DNA from: Bacteroidia bacterium
Lineage (GTDB): Bacteria; Bacteroidota; Bacteroidia; Flavobacteriales; Flavobacteriaceae
DNA length: 41,423 nucleotides
NCBI GenBank assembly: GCA_030429455.1
Contig: JAUIFC010000012.1
Location: 1 to 41,423 of the forward strand
Reading direction: 5' to 3'
The notes beneath the pieces were generated by a model. That model saw only the letters and a program-made list of their open reading frames with translations, was not told the origin of the DNA and did no database searches. Of the stretch, positions 16,806 through 26,500 are shown one piece after another. The position numbers and the translations under genes are program-made. The stretch's first letter is position 1. Every line of letters starts with the position of its first letter.

Positions 16806-17695
16806 AAAAGATAATTTTTATGATGCTGGCCTTAGTCAGTCTTTCATGCTCTAAAGCTCCTATTGAAAACACTTCTGAAGCTAAAAACGTTAAGAGCTAC
16901 AAATACCTAGATCTCAATGAAGATTTTAAATCCTATTGGTTTGATGGAACGGCAGAAATTTCGAGTTATCATTTGACCCAAATGCGTTATGGAGAACCAC
17001 GAAAGGGTAGTGCGGTGCTTATTTTTGTCAAAGAGTCTTTTTTGAAAGACAAACAAGTCAAAGCAGATGTGTCATCAAAATCAACAGTTGATGTTTTGAA
17101 GTTGAATTACACGAAAAATTTCAACACAGGTATTTATCCTTACAGCATCATGCAAAGTGTATTTTCGCCATTAACCAAACAACCTCATGCTTTAAAAGTC
17201 ACAGCTTCCACGCAAGAATGGTGTGGACAAACCTATATGCAGCTTAATAACAGAGGCAATTACAACATTCGTTCACATTCTTATTTTCAAGGGGAAGACG
17301 ATCAAGAATTAAACCTAGAAAAAGAATGGCTTGAAAATGAATTATGGACAAAACTAAGAATCAATCCTACTGAAATTCCTTTAGGAAATACACTAGTTCT
17401 TCCAGATTTCTCGTATTTAAGGCTAAAACATAAAGCGATTAAAAATTACAAAGCCACAATTTCTCAAACTGTTGAAAATGATACGCTTGTGACTCAATTA
17501 GCCTATTCTAAAATTGATAGAACATTAAAGATTTATCAGGAAAATAAATCTCCATATCAAATTTTAAAATGGCAAGAAATTGAAGGCAATGGTTCGGCAA
17601 TCACAGAAGCCATTCTTCATAAAACAATAAAAACTGATTATTGGAACAAGAACTCAAATCGTTTTGAAGTATTGAGAGATAGTTTAGGGCTTTAA
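16802..17695 (+). CDS. Conserved lipoprotein of unknown function, coupled to maf
   Basis: A 297-residue lipoprotein. I place the start at 16802, where MKKIIFMMLALVSLSC gives a clean lipobox (LSC, Cys16). The frame is open another 34 codons upstream, but only inside maf and without a signal. The start overlaps the maf stop as ATGA. The mature protein has no motif I recognise. It is beta-rich, with a WFDGTAEISSYHLTQMRYGEPR strand region near the start and an EWCGQTYMQLNN region in the middle. Genomes may label it by its neighbour, but it is not a Maf homologue. Strict coupling to maf and UbiA suggests an envelope-linked role. Confidence 0.8.
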   Translation: MKKIIFMMLALVSLSCSKAPIENTSEAKNVKSYKYLDLNEDFKSYWFDGTAEISSYHLTQMRYGEPRKGSAVLIFVKESFLKDKQVKADVSSKSTVDVLKLNYTKNFNTGIYPYSIMQSVFSPLTKQPHALKVTASTQEWCGQTYMQLNNRGNYNIRSHSYFQGEDDQELNLEKEWLENELWTKLRINPTEIPLGNTLVLPDFSYLRLKHKAIKNYKATISQTVENDTLVTQLAYSKIDRTLKIYQENKSPYQILKWQEIEGNGSAITEAILHKTIKTDYWNKNSNRFEVLRDSLGL

Positions 17696-17706
17696 TACTT
17701 ACGTTT

Positions 17707-18216
17707 ATGGAAACTTATATAACAAGTCATCTGCCACAGATTATTCTTACAGCAGTTATTTTTTTTAGTTTATTACTTCTGCGTTGGATTTTTAAGAAAG
17801 CAGCTTTTAGCATTGCAAAACGACGAGAAGTAAATGTACAAAGAACGCGTTTGGTTGTCAGGTATATCAATACTCTTGTAACCTTTCTCGTTTTATTTGC
17901 CATTTTATTAATATGGGGTGTAGAGCCAAGTCAAGTTGGATTATTGTTTTCTTCGGTTTTTGCAGTTATTGGTGTAGGGCTTTTTGCTATTTGGTCGATT
18001 CTTAGTAATGTTACCGCTGGAGTCATTTTATATTTTTATTATCCATTTAAAATAGGGGATAAGATCAAAATATTAGATAAGGATTTTCCAATAGAAAAAG
18101 CGACAATAGAAGACATAAAGGCCTTTCAATTACACCTAAGAACCGAAAATGGCGAACTTGTCACATACCCTAATAATCTGTTGTTGCAAAAGTCTATTTC
18201 CAAGATCGAGGAGTAA
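17707..18216 (+). CDS. Small MscS-type mechanosensitive channel
   Basis: A 169-residue membrane protein with three hydrophobic segments (~12-32, ~55-75, ~80-110). The third carries the Gly/Ala-rich pore helix (FAVIGVGLFAIWSILSNVTAGVIL) and leads into the MscS beta domain (YYPFKIGDKIKI). It ends with NGELVTYPNNLLLQKSI, the usual end of the beta domain, and lacks the alpha/beta vestibule of E. coli MscS (286 residues). Such short forms are common in Bacteroidota. It would open under membrane tension to relieve osmotic shock. It is the last gene of the pepE operon, 11 bases after the lipoprotein gene, and is followed by a large palindrome. Confidence 0.85.
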   Translation: METYITSHLPQIILTAVIFFSLLLLRWIFKKAAFSIAKRREVNVQRTRLVVRYINTLVTFLVLFAILLIWGVEPSQVGLLFSSVFAVIGVGLFAIWSILSNVTAGVILYFYYPFKIGDKIKILDKDFPIEKATIEDIKAFQLHLRTENGELVTYPNNLLLQKSISKIEE

Positions 18217-18229
18217 ATACCCAATCCCC

Positions 18230-18310
18230 AATCCCCCTAGCCCCCGAAAAGGGAACACAATTATTTGATAACTAGAAAATTAAACTCCCCCTTCGGGGGT
18301 TAGGGGGATT
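18230..18310. repeat. Palindromic C/G-rich intergenic repeat, probable two-way terminator
   Basis: Arms AATCCCCCTAGCCCCCGAA (18230-18248) and TTCGGGGGTTAGGGGGATT (18292-18310) match at 18 of 19 positions around a 43-base A/T-rich spacer. The right arm alone also folds as CCCCC-TTCG-GGGG, a stable UUCG hairpin. The base composition differs sharply from its surroundings, and the element sits between convergent genes, with its right arm covering the last codons and stop of the DUF2891 gene. It resembles dispersed palindromes seen between genes in flavobacteria. It probably ends transcription from both sides. Confidence 0.6.
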
Positions 18311-19376
18311 TATACGCATAAATCGCAAAACTCGCCAACCAATGTCCGCCTTCGTAACCATCACCAACCAAATTTGGATACGCGGATTGGTAATGCTCAG
18401 TTGCTGCTATTTTCAAGAATTGATAGTCTTTATTCTGGGACAGTTTAAACAAATTCCAAGCTCTGCTAAAGTTTAAGCCATCCAAATGAACCAATTTACC
18501 ATCTGACCGGTCGCTTACAACCGCTGGTTTTAATTTGAAGGTTTTGTCTTTAAGCTGAGGTAAAAAAGAAGCCATCCATGTTTTGAATTTTTGAGCTTCT
18601 AAGACTTTTTGCATCAGCACCGCTTCCTCTAGACACGGCGATAAAAAGTCAAAACCACTAGGTTCCCATTCCAAAGGACAGTTTTGGTCCTTGCTATAAA
18701 AACGCTGAGCGGTTTCTGTGATTTTATTCAGTAAGGCTTCATTGCCAACACTGCTAGCATATTCGTGCATAAGGTTTAATGCAAAGGCTGTATTGGTATG
18801 CTCGCCAACGCGAATAGGGTAAACTAGTTTAGGTATAAACGCATTAAATTTTTCTTCCAAAACAGCTGTAAGTGGAATAAGATTAGTGTATAATTCTTTA
18901 CCTAATGGATCGTTCCATTCATATAAAGTTTGGCTTAATTTAAAGGTCCAAGCCCACCCATACATGCGTTCGAATCCAGAATTGATATCGCTTTCAAAAT
19001 ACTCAACTTCCTTTTTAATATTTGCTTTGGATAAGTGATTGGCTAAAATCCATTTTATAGATGAAGCCTGTTTGATGCCAGGTTGAAGTTTGAGTAACTC
19101 GACCAGAGACCAATGCCCATGAACCGCAGAATGCCAATCGAAACAGCCATAAAATGCGGGATGCAGTTCTTTTGGTGACTGCAAATCTGTCGAATCAGCA
19201 ATCACTTGATTGAGTTTATTGGGGTATTCTTGTGTGGCACAGGTAAATGGCAGTTGAACTAGTCGTTCTGCTTCTAAGAGCGAAATTTCATTTAAGCTGA
19301 TATCTTCACCTATAGTTTGCTGATTTTGGCAAGACAACAGTGTTAAAAAAATAAGTATAACGGCAATTTTTTTCAT
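18300..19376 (-). CDS. DUF2891-family lipoprotein
   Basis: A 358-residue lipoprotein with lipobox LLSC (Cys16). The hallmark of DUF2891, LHPAFYGCFDWHSAVHGHW, is at residues 71-89. The protein continues with all-alpha stretches typical of an (alpha/alpha) barrel: GWAWTFKLSQTLYEW, GEHTNTAFALNLMHEY, and near the end GDGYEGGHWLASFAIYAY. Conserved His, Trp, Glu and Asp suggest a hydrolase or a carbohydrate-active fold, but the family has no established reaction. It lies 104 bases downstream of the peroxidase gene on the same strand, so it may be the last member of the SusCD operon. Its 3' end merges into the palindromic repeat. Confidence 0.85.
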   Translation of the reverse strand: MKKIAVILIFLTLLSCQNQQTIGEDISLNEISLLEAERLVQLPFTCATQEYPNKLNQVIADSTDLQSPKELHPAFYGCFDWHSAVHGHWSLVELLKLQPGIKQASSIKWILANHLSKANIKKEVEYFESDINSGFERMYGWAWTFKLSQTLYEWNDPLGKELYTNLIPLTAVLEEKFNAFIPKLVYPIRVGEHTNTAFALNLMHEYASSVGNEALLNKITETAQRFYSKDQNCPLEWEPSGFDFLSPCLEEAVLMQKVLEAQKFKTWMASFLPQLKDKTFKLKPAVVSDRSDGKLVHLDGLNFSRAWNLFKLSQNKDYQFLKIAATEHYQSAYPNLVGDGYEGGHWLASFAIYAYKSP

Positions 19377-19480
19377 TTAAAAACTTTTAGATAGTGACTC
19401 CAATGAATAGCTAAATTCATTTAATGCATCGAAGCAATTTAGCCAAAAATCTTCAGTATAAAATGAAAATGTTTGAAAAC

Positions 19481-20629
19481 TTATTCTGGAAATTTAGATA
19501 CGCCTGTTCGCATTGTGCGTGTAGACAGTGTATTCAAAAAAGCGATGACATCTTCAATTTCTGTTTTAGAAAGTTCTAACCTTTTAAGTAAAGGAGACGT
19601 CGTTGGAATGAGTGAATCTCTAGGTGTGCCGAGGTATGTTTTTTGAATCGGCGCTGGATTTCCCAAATTGTAATACTGCACCACATCTAACAAGGAAGGA
19701 AAATGTCCGTGATGCATCCATGGACCAGTTTTTCCAACTTCTCTTAAGGTTGGAGTCTTAAATTTGCCTATATCTTCAAGGTCTTTTGAGAAATTATATC
19801 TTCCCAAATCTTCGTTTTTTGATCCAAAAAGTGTCTGTCCGTCATTATGAAATTTGTTGTCACTAAAATAGGCCGTGTTATGACAATTGATGCATCGGGC
19901 TTTCGTACGGAACAAATGTAAACCATTTACTTCTTGATCGGTAAACAACTCTTTATTACCACTGATAAAGCGGTCAAACTTGCTTTTTCCTGTTACTAAA
20001 CTTCTTTCAAATGTTGCAATCGCTTTGGTGATTCTGTCTAAAGAAATGGCTTCATCTCCAAAGGCCTTTTCAAACAAAGGTTTGTAGCCTTCAATTTGTG
20101 ATATGTTATCTACACTTACTTCATGGCTAGTGTTCATTTCTACAGGGTCGGCAATGGGCAGCGTGGCTTGATGTTCCAAGCTTGGCGATCTTCCATCCCA
20201 AAAGAGGGTTTTTGCAAAGGCCACATTTTTGATGGTCATGGCATTTCTTTTGTTGGTTTGTCTTTTGTCACCAAAGGAACGGGTTACATTATCCGTCCAT
20301 GCCAATTCTGGGTTGTGACAACTGGCACAAGCGATTTGACCCGTTGCAGACAATCTGCTGTCAAAGAATAATAACTTGCCCAATTCTTTTTTTTCTCTGG
20401 AGTAAGGGTTGTCCTTAGGATATTCAACTTGTCCTAAAAGACCAATGTCTTCAAATTCAGTTTTATCTATTTGTTCATCCAAATGAGGCGTAGGCCATTT
20501 GGACGCATCTGGCTGGCTGTACAATTCTCTAAGTTCGTAAACAGAATAGGTCTTGTCCTTTTGTCTGAGACCTAAGCTGATTATCAGAACAATAGCAACT
20601 ATAAATATGATTGAAATACTTCTTTTCAT
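19481..20629 (-). CDS. Di-heme cytochrome c peroxidase (CcpA/MauG family)
   Basis: A 382-residue exported protein with two c-type heme sites: CASCH (Cys101, Cys104, His105) and CINCH (Cys246, Cys249, His250). Residues 7-21 are an N-terminal hydrophobic anchor or signal. The family landmarks LFFDSRLSATGQIACASCHNPELAWTD, LFWDGRSPSLEHQA and TPTLREVGKTGPWMHHGHF are present. It would reduce H2O2, or perform a MauG-like oxidation, in the periplasm. I use the ATG at 20629, which overlaps the preceding stop as ATGA and puts the signal at the N terminus; the frame extends to 20650. Its place in a SusCD operon is the unusual point: it may act on the imported compound, for example a metal complex or a heme-like substrate. 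Confidence 0.92.
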   Translation of the reverse strand: MKRSISIIFIVAIVLIISLGLRQKDKTYSVYELRELYSQPDASKWPTPHLDEQIDKTEFEDIGLLGQVEYPKDNPYSREKKELGKLLFFDSRLSATGQIACASCHNPELAWTDNVTRSFGDKRQTNKRNAMTIKNVAFAKTLFWDGRSPSLEHQATLPIADPVEMNTSHEVSVDNISQIEGYKPLFEKAFGDEAISLDRITKAIATFERSLVTGKSKFDRFISGNKELFTDQEVNGLHLFRTKARCINCHNTAYFSDNKFHNDGQTLFGSKNEDLGRYNFSKDLEDIGKFKTPTLREVGKTGPWMHHGHFPSLLDVVQYYNLGNPAPIQKTYLGTPRDSLIPTTSPLLKRLELSKTEIEDVIAFLNTLSTRTMRTGVSKFPE

Positions 20630-22119
20630 AGGTTTGTAGGTAAAAAACAAGGTTCGTTCAAAGGGGCTGGCTCAACGAAATTTGACGTGTTGTAAATATA
20701 ATAAAAAGCAGTTCGCGAACCACCAAAAAGTGTTGAATTTGTCGCTTGTAATTCCAATTGAATTTCAAAAATACCAGGTGAAATTTCGGCATAAGTACCA
20801 CTTCCCGAAATGGAAATTGTGTAAGAGTTGCCATTTGTGCCTGCGATGATTAAATCTTGTGCAACTACCTGCAAAAACCCATTTGTTGTACTATTTCCAT
20901 TTTCTGGAAAAAAGTCAATTGCTTCGATAATATTAAACCCGGGAGAGTTGTCTGCATTTGTGGATTCGTTGCTAAACCACCGCTTAAGGTTAAAGGAATT
21001 GGTCGTATTTCCTTGATTTGGGGAGTTGAAACCTATACGGAATGCATGATGATAAATGTCGTCACTTGGGTCATTTGGTGTGTCCATGCCGCTATAAAGC
21101 ACGGCGTTAGGATGGGATGCGTCTACAACAACAGGATACGTAAAGGCGTTGAAAGCTTGCCAGCTGCAAACGCCATCTTCATTAAAATCCATCCAATTTT
21201 CACCAAAAGTCCTGTAAAATGGATTGTTTAAATCATAGAAATTAGATGCCGTGTTCACGCTGTTGTCTCGGTCCACAATAATGGGTTTTCTAATGGTGAT
21301 TTGGGTGATGCCTGTTTTGGAATAGCCTTGGATATCAGTGAGTTCAAATTTAGTTTCAAACAAAAACGACTGGTCCAAATCTTCTGTGATTGTAAATTTA
21401 TAGGTCGCTCTTCTTTCAGCTTGATTGATGGAATGCAAACTTAAATCGTAATTGATATTTTGGGCATTTGGATTATTATCAATTTCCGTCAATAAGGCTG
21501 TATCAAGAATATCTTCTTCAAAAAAACCATTTGGAAAATTAATTTCGATAAAAATTTCTTCATTAGCATTTCCTACAACTTCTTCAAGACTCTTTTCCAG
21601 CGTATAATTAAAGCTAACGTCACTTAGGTTTATGGTCATCGTTTTGTAAGTGCGTTGTTCATTTGGCATTCCGATATTTACATCAGGGTCGTTACTGCCA
21701 ATAAGTTCCAATGTTATACTTGGCGAATCTAAACCGTTCCAACTCGTGCTAAAATCGATAAAAATGGTATCCGTAAGTTGATTGTTTGAAAAGCTTAAAG
21801 TACTCTCAGGTGTAATTGTTACCCCTTGCAAATTATCAGAAATTTGCGCTTCAAAATTGACGGTTACATTGCTTTCAAGCTGTTCTTTGGTCAGCGCGAC
21901 AGGGAGTTTTAATTGTCCCAATCTGTTTTTTGTGTAACTTTCAACAGGCACCAATCCGCTATTGATTTGTGGGTATTCGAGGACGTTATTATCATTATCC
22001 ACAAGAACAAAAAAACGAACAAACTCTCCATCGGCAGACGAAAATGATCTGTCATAGTCGTTGTCACAAGCCAGAAAGACTGTCATGAGCAATATGAAAT
22101 ACCACCTAATAGCCTTCAT
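20626..22119 (-). CDS. Large lipoprotein of the SusCD locus (SusE-like position)
   Basis: A 497-residue lipoprotein from the ATG at 22119 (lipobox FLAC, Cys18); frames upstream lie inside the SusD gene. After the leader come two or three beta-sandwich domains: residues ~30-170 with VNFEAQISDNLQGVTITP and STLSFSNNQLTDTIFIDF, which resemble DUF4843/Calx-beta-like strands, then ~180-300. A C-terminal unit (~310-497) contains FGENWMDFNEDGVCSWQAF and a long YTISISGSGTYAEISPGIFEIQLEL hairpin. I do not recognise the C-terminal unit. By position it should be a surface-exposed partner of SusD that binds the ligand. It overlaps SusD by 14 bases and the peroxidase gene by 4, so all are coupled. Confidence 0.8.
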   Translation of the reverse strand: MKAIRWYFILLMTVFLACDNDYDRSFSSADGEFVRFFVLVDNDNNVLEYPQINSGLVPVESYTKNRLGQLKLPVALTKEQLESNVTVNFEAQISDNLQGVTITPESTLSFSNNQLTDTIFIDFSTSWNGLDSPSITLELIGSNDPDVNIGMPNEQRTYKTMTINLSDVSFNYTLEKSLEEVVGNANEEIFIEINFPNGFFEEDILDTALLTEIDNNPNAQNINYDLSLHSINQAERRATYKFTITEDLDQSFLFETKFELTDIQGYSKTGITQITIRKPIIVDRDNSVNTASNFYDLNNPFYRTFGENWMDFNEDGVCSWQAFNAFTYPVVVDASHPNAVLYSGMDTPNDPSDDIYHHAFRIGFNSPNQGNTTNSFNLKRWFSNESTNADNSPGFNIIEAIDFFPENGNSTTNGFLQVVAQDLIIAGTNGNSYTISISGSGTYAEISPGIFEIQLELQATNSTLFGGSRTAFYYIYNTSNFVEPAPLNEPCFLPTNL

Positions 22120-23560
22120 TTTGTTGCATATTTTCATTTTGTAACACATTGTCTTCGGGAATTGGTAAAATAAAGAAATTTGATGGATAACTCAAGTTAC
22201 ATAAGGTCGAAATGCATCCTAAATTTCTTGTAACATCTCTTTTAAAACGAGCAAGATCATACAATAAGTGTCCTTCCAGTGCGAGTTCACGCCTTCGCTC
22301 TACAAACAATTCTTCAAAAATATTTTCTGTTGAAGTCAAAGCTGATAGATTTGAACGTTCTCTGATGAGGTTGATGTCGCTAAGCGCTTCGCTATCAGCG
22401 CCGAGATGTGCATTTGCTTCGGCTCGTATCAGATGCATTTCGGACAGACGAATGCTTAATGTACCAGCATCATCTTGAAATTTTTTAGTAAAAAAATAAT
22501 CGACATTTGTTTCCACTCCATTGATCAAGGTCGGAATATTTTGTTGAAGAAACATGTTTTTTCTCAGGTCGTTGTCTGGATATAAGTTTATCAAGTCTTC
22601 ACTCACGACATATCTGCCATAATTTGAGGAGGAACTGTATTGAAAAAAAGTAGCTACTGTCGAGGAGACATCGCCTTCTGAAGTTCGAGGTGCAGAAAAC
22701 TCAAGCAAGACTTCGCTAATTGCTTGTTCTGGTTTTTCCCATTCCTGGATGTAAATATCAGACGACATCAGGTTTACTCCAGAATTTTGAATAACCAGGT
22801 TGGAAAGTTCCAATGCTTTTTGCCAATCCTCCATTTGTAAAGCAATTCTGGCATAAAGCGCTCTAGTATTTATGTCGTTGAAATAAGAGTAGTCAGGACC
22901 AGATAGAAGCTGCATATCATTGAATAAACCTAAAGCCTTATCCAAATCTTCTTGAATCAAATTGTAAGTTTCGACCATAGAAACTCTGGATGGAAAATCC
23001 ACACCAGCAGTGAGCACTCTTGTGTTGTAAACCACGCCTAAGTGTGAGCCATCTTGAGAAAAACCAAAGTGTTGGGCAAAGAGTAAACTGACCTGATAGT
23101 GCGACAAAGCTCTTATGGTTAATAATTCAGCTTCAAGTTTTTGAAGTTCTTCTGTCGAAAAAAAGGAAAAATCATTCAGCCGTTCTAAAATAATGTTCAC
23201 TTGATTTATGGTGGAATACCAATCGTCATAATAGCCTTCAAAATTTAATTCTTGTGGTGTTGCGTTAAAGTTATAAACAAATTCGATTTCTCCAGGAACA
23301 ATAACATCTGCATCTGCGACAAGTCTTGGCGAAAAAGAAATGTTCCCACCCAAGGCATCGGCGTACACGGCATATTTTGATGAAAAAATAGCTTCCACAT
23401 CTCTGTAGATGCCATTGTAAGCCTGTAAAACGCCTTCTTTTGTGGACATCTGTTCGTCTATAGAAACTTGTTGTTCAGGTTGTTGCTCTAGAAAATCCTC
23501 ACAACCCACCATAAACAAAAGGCAAACACATGCTAAAACTATTTTACTTTTATTTATCAT
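22106..23560 (-). CDS. SusD/RagB-family nutrient-binding outer membrane lipoprotein
   Basis: A 484-residue lipoprotein (lipobox MVGC, Cys20) directly followed by EDFLEQQPEQQVS, the usual SusD start. It has the alpha-helical TPR-like core, with LQAYNGIYRDVEAIF, LEAELLTIRALSHYQVSLLFAQHFG, IRLSEMHLIRAEANAHLG and FVERRRELALEGHLLYDLARFKR, and it ends with LPIPEDNVLQNENMQQNEGY. SusD proteins form the lid of the SusC channel on the outer face of the outer membrane and capture the ligand. The start is 1 base after the SusC stop codon, the standard tight pair. The pair probably takes up an oligomer or chelate rather than starch, given the absence of any glycan enzyme here. Confidence 0.96.
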   Translation of the reverse strand: MINKSKIVLACVCLLFMVGCEDFLEQQPEQQVSIDEQMSTKEGVLQAYNGIYRDVEAIFSSKYAVYADALGGNISFSPRLVADADVIVPGEIEFVYNFNATPQELNFEGYYDDWYSTINQVNIILERLNDFSFFSTEELQKLEAELLTIRALSHYQVSLLFAQHFGFSQDGSHLGVVYNTRVLTAGVDFPSRVSMVETYNLIQEDLDKALGLFNDMQLLSGPDYSYFNDINTRALYARIALQMEDWQKALELSNLVIQNSGVNLMSSDIYIQEWEKPEQAISEVLLEFSAPRTSEGDVSSTVATFFQYSSSSNYGRYVVSEDLINLYPDNDLRKNMFLQQNIPTLINGVETNVDYFFTKKFQDDAGTLSIRLSEMHLIRAEANAHLGADSEALSDINLIRERSNLSALTSTENIFEELFVERRRELALEGHLLYDLARFKRDVTRNLGCISTLCNLSYPSNFFILPIPEDNVLQNENMQQNEGY

Positions 23561-23561
23561 A

Positions 23562-26500
23562 CTAAAAAGTTGTATTTATACCTATCGTAAAGGTTCTCAT
23601 TTCTGGATAAACACTTCTAAACTCTGCCACACCATTCCCAAAATCGTCTTCAGGGTTAAAGAACCAATACATCAGGTTAGACCCATTGACAAAAACACTT
23701 AAAGATTTGAGTGGAATTTTGGTGTCTTTTAAAGGTACATTGTAACTCAAATTTACGGTTCTTAGTCGGATATGAGACTCGTCGAAAATATATTTCGTCG
23801 AATTGGAAATTATAGGATTTCTATTGGTAATAATCGGATATTGAGCAATGTCACCTTCCTGTTGCCAAGCTTGACTCCACACATTTGCATTTATATTTCT
23901 ATTGACTAGAACGCGATAGTTATCTAAAATTTCTCGTCCAACCAAAAAATCTTGTCCTACAGCATAAGATAAAATTACGCTTAAATTAAAATTTTTATAG
24001 CGCCAAGCATTTCTCATACCGCCGTAAACTTCAGGTTGGCTGTCACCAATTGGCACCCAATCCGATTGATCAAAATTTTCTCTCACATAACTTCCATCAA
24101 AAATTTCTCCATCGACATTGTACAGTTCTCTTCCCGTTGCTGGATCTATACCAATAAAGTTAAACCCCCAAATGGTAGACTGTGCAAAGCCAACTTGTCG
24201 AGATCGCGCATTTTCAGCTGAAGAAAACTGTGAGCCCAAACCTTCTAAAGCAGTGATTTCGTTTCTTAATGTAGAAATATTAAAATTGGTTTTCCATGAA
24301 AAATCTGGTTTGTCAAACCATTTGGCTTCCAATTCGACTTCAATACCTTGATTAAACATGGATGCTCCATTAATTTGAACTTGATTAAGCCCAACTTCAG
24401 AAATTACAGGTCTGGATGTTATGAGTTCATCTCTGATATCTCTAAAGAAGTCTGCTGTAAATCGAAATCTGCTTAAAAAATTTATATCCAAACCAACGTT
24501 GAACTTTGTGTTGCTTTCCCAGCCCAGGTTCGGATTTGGCAAGGAAGTAAGATTGGCATAATCGTTATTGTTATAACCATCCTGACCGACATCGTCCACT
24601 GTATAAAGTCCGAGTGCTCTGTAAGACCCTATTCTGGAATTTCCAGTAGTCCCATAACTCATTCTTAGTTTTAGAAGGTCTATAACGTTGGAGTTGAAAA
24701 ACTCTTCTGAAGAAATGTTCCAACTGGCGCCAACACCAGCATTTAAGGCGGTGTCTCTATCATCGCCAAAAGCTGAACTTTGATCAATTCTCCCATTTAT
24801 AAGGAGAAAATACTTTTCATTAAAGTTGTAATTTATTTGAGAAAAAAACGAACGTCCTGCATTTTCGAGCCTGTCATTTTGGAAATCCTGTTCGTTAGCC
24901 AATGCGATTGGTTGAGGTGCTTCAAAATTTTCAAAATCATCTCCTCTTGCCAGCGAAAATTCTATGGCTTCACTTCTGGTTTCAACACCTACAAGGGCAT
25001 CGAGGCTATTTTTTTTAAAGGATTTTTTATAAAACAAACTGCCACTCCAATTCCAACGGGTGGTGTTACGTTCTCTCAATATCCTTCGCCCTAAATCACC
25101 ATCGTTAAATTGCCCACTTCCGTTTGCTCCAGAAAAGAACCGGTCTTCATTTTTTTCAGAAAAATCCATTCCAAATAAGGTTCTGAACTCAAGATTAGGG
25201 TTGATGAAATAGGTAAGGTTAGCACTGCTTAAAAGTGCAAAAGTTTTGGATTCTCTTTTGTTTTGGTTGGCGACAGCCAAAGGATTTCCAAAACTAGGAA
25301 AAGGAGTGTAGTTTCCTTCGTCGTCAAAAACTGGGATTGTAGGATCTACCGCAAAGTTAAATAGGGTGTTAGGGTCGTTTTTTTCTGTTAAAGAAGGCGA
25401 TACATTTAAGGAAACGCTTAGCTTTTTGGAATTGTAGCCTAAAGCAACTGCAGAATTAAAATTGGTGAATGTGTTATTAACTTGCGATTCGTTGTTGATT
25501 TGGTACGATGTACTCACACGATAATTAAAATTATCAAAACCTCCCGACGCACTCAAATTATACCTGTAAAACGAACCTGTTTCATTAAGTAAATCAAACC
25601 AGTCTGTATCCACACCATTCCATTCTTGAATGCTTCCAAAATCACCATTGTTAAAATGGTAAGTGTTTAAAATAGACCTGTACTGTTCGCCATTTAAGAA
25701 CTGAAATTGATTCATCGGATTTTGAAATCCCCCTTGAAATTGAGCGGTAAATTTGGGTTTTCCTTTTTTTCCTTTTTTGGTACTGATTAATATGACACCA
25801 TTGGCCGCATCTGCGCCGTATATGCCCACAGCCGCCGCATCTTTTAAAACTTCAAAGCTTTCGATGTCTTGAATTCCAACTCTGGCAAGCGGGTTTAAAA
25901 TATTTTCGGATAGGTTTCCTGTACCAACATCAAAAAAGTTGTTACCATCGACACCAATTTCTTCAGACAAAATGATACCATCGACGATGATAAGAGGTTG
26001 CGTAGAAGTACCCACTACATTCTGGCCTAATGGCGATAGACTCCCTTGACCACGAATATTTATAGAGACTTCTTCGCCTATTCTAGGATTGGTTTCAATA
26101 TACAATCCGGCAACTTGACCTTCTAAAAGTTCGTCAAAACTTGTTGCTACTTGTTCTGTGACAATATCCTTGGCCCTGATTGAAGAAATGCTTCCAACCA
26201 ATTGTTCTTTTCGCTTTTTTGTGCCATACGAAGAAGTCAAAATTACCTCTTCCAAAGTATTGACATCCTCCTCAAGGTAGATTGTAAAGTTTCGTTGAGT
26301 GCCGATTCTAACCTCTTGAGTGATAAAACCAAGGTAAGAAATTCGCAATACTTTTTCTTCTATGTTTTCGGGGTCAACCCTTAAAGAAAATTCCCCTTCA
26401 AAATTGGTGATGGTCCCTCTTGTCTTGCCTTTGATTGAAACCGTCGCACCGTTTAGCGGTAAATTGTTCTGTTTGTCAAAGACAGTTCCTTTAATTTCAA

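Noticed and set aside
20857..21231. Plus-strand open frame of 124 codons
   Set aside because: It lies wholly inside the lipoprotein gene on the other strand and has an unnatural composition (many Cys, Ile and Val).
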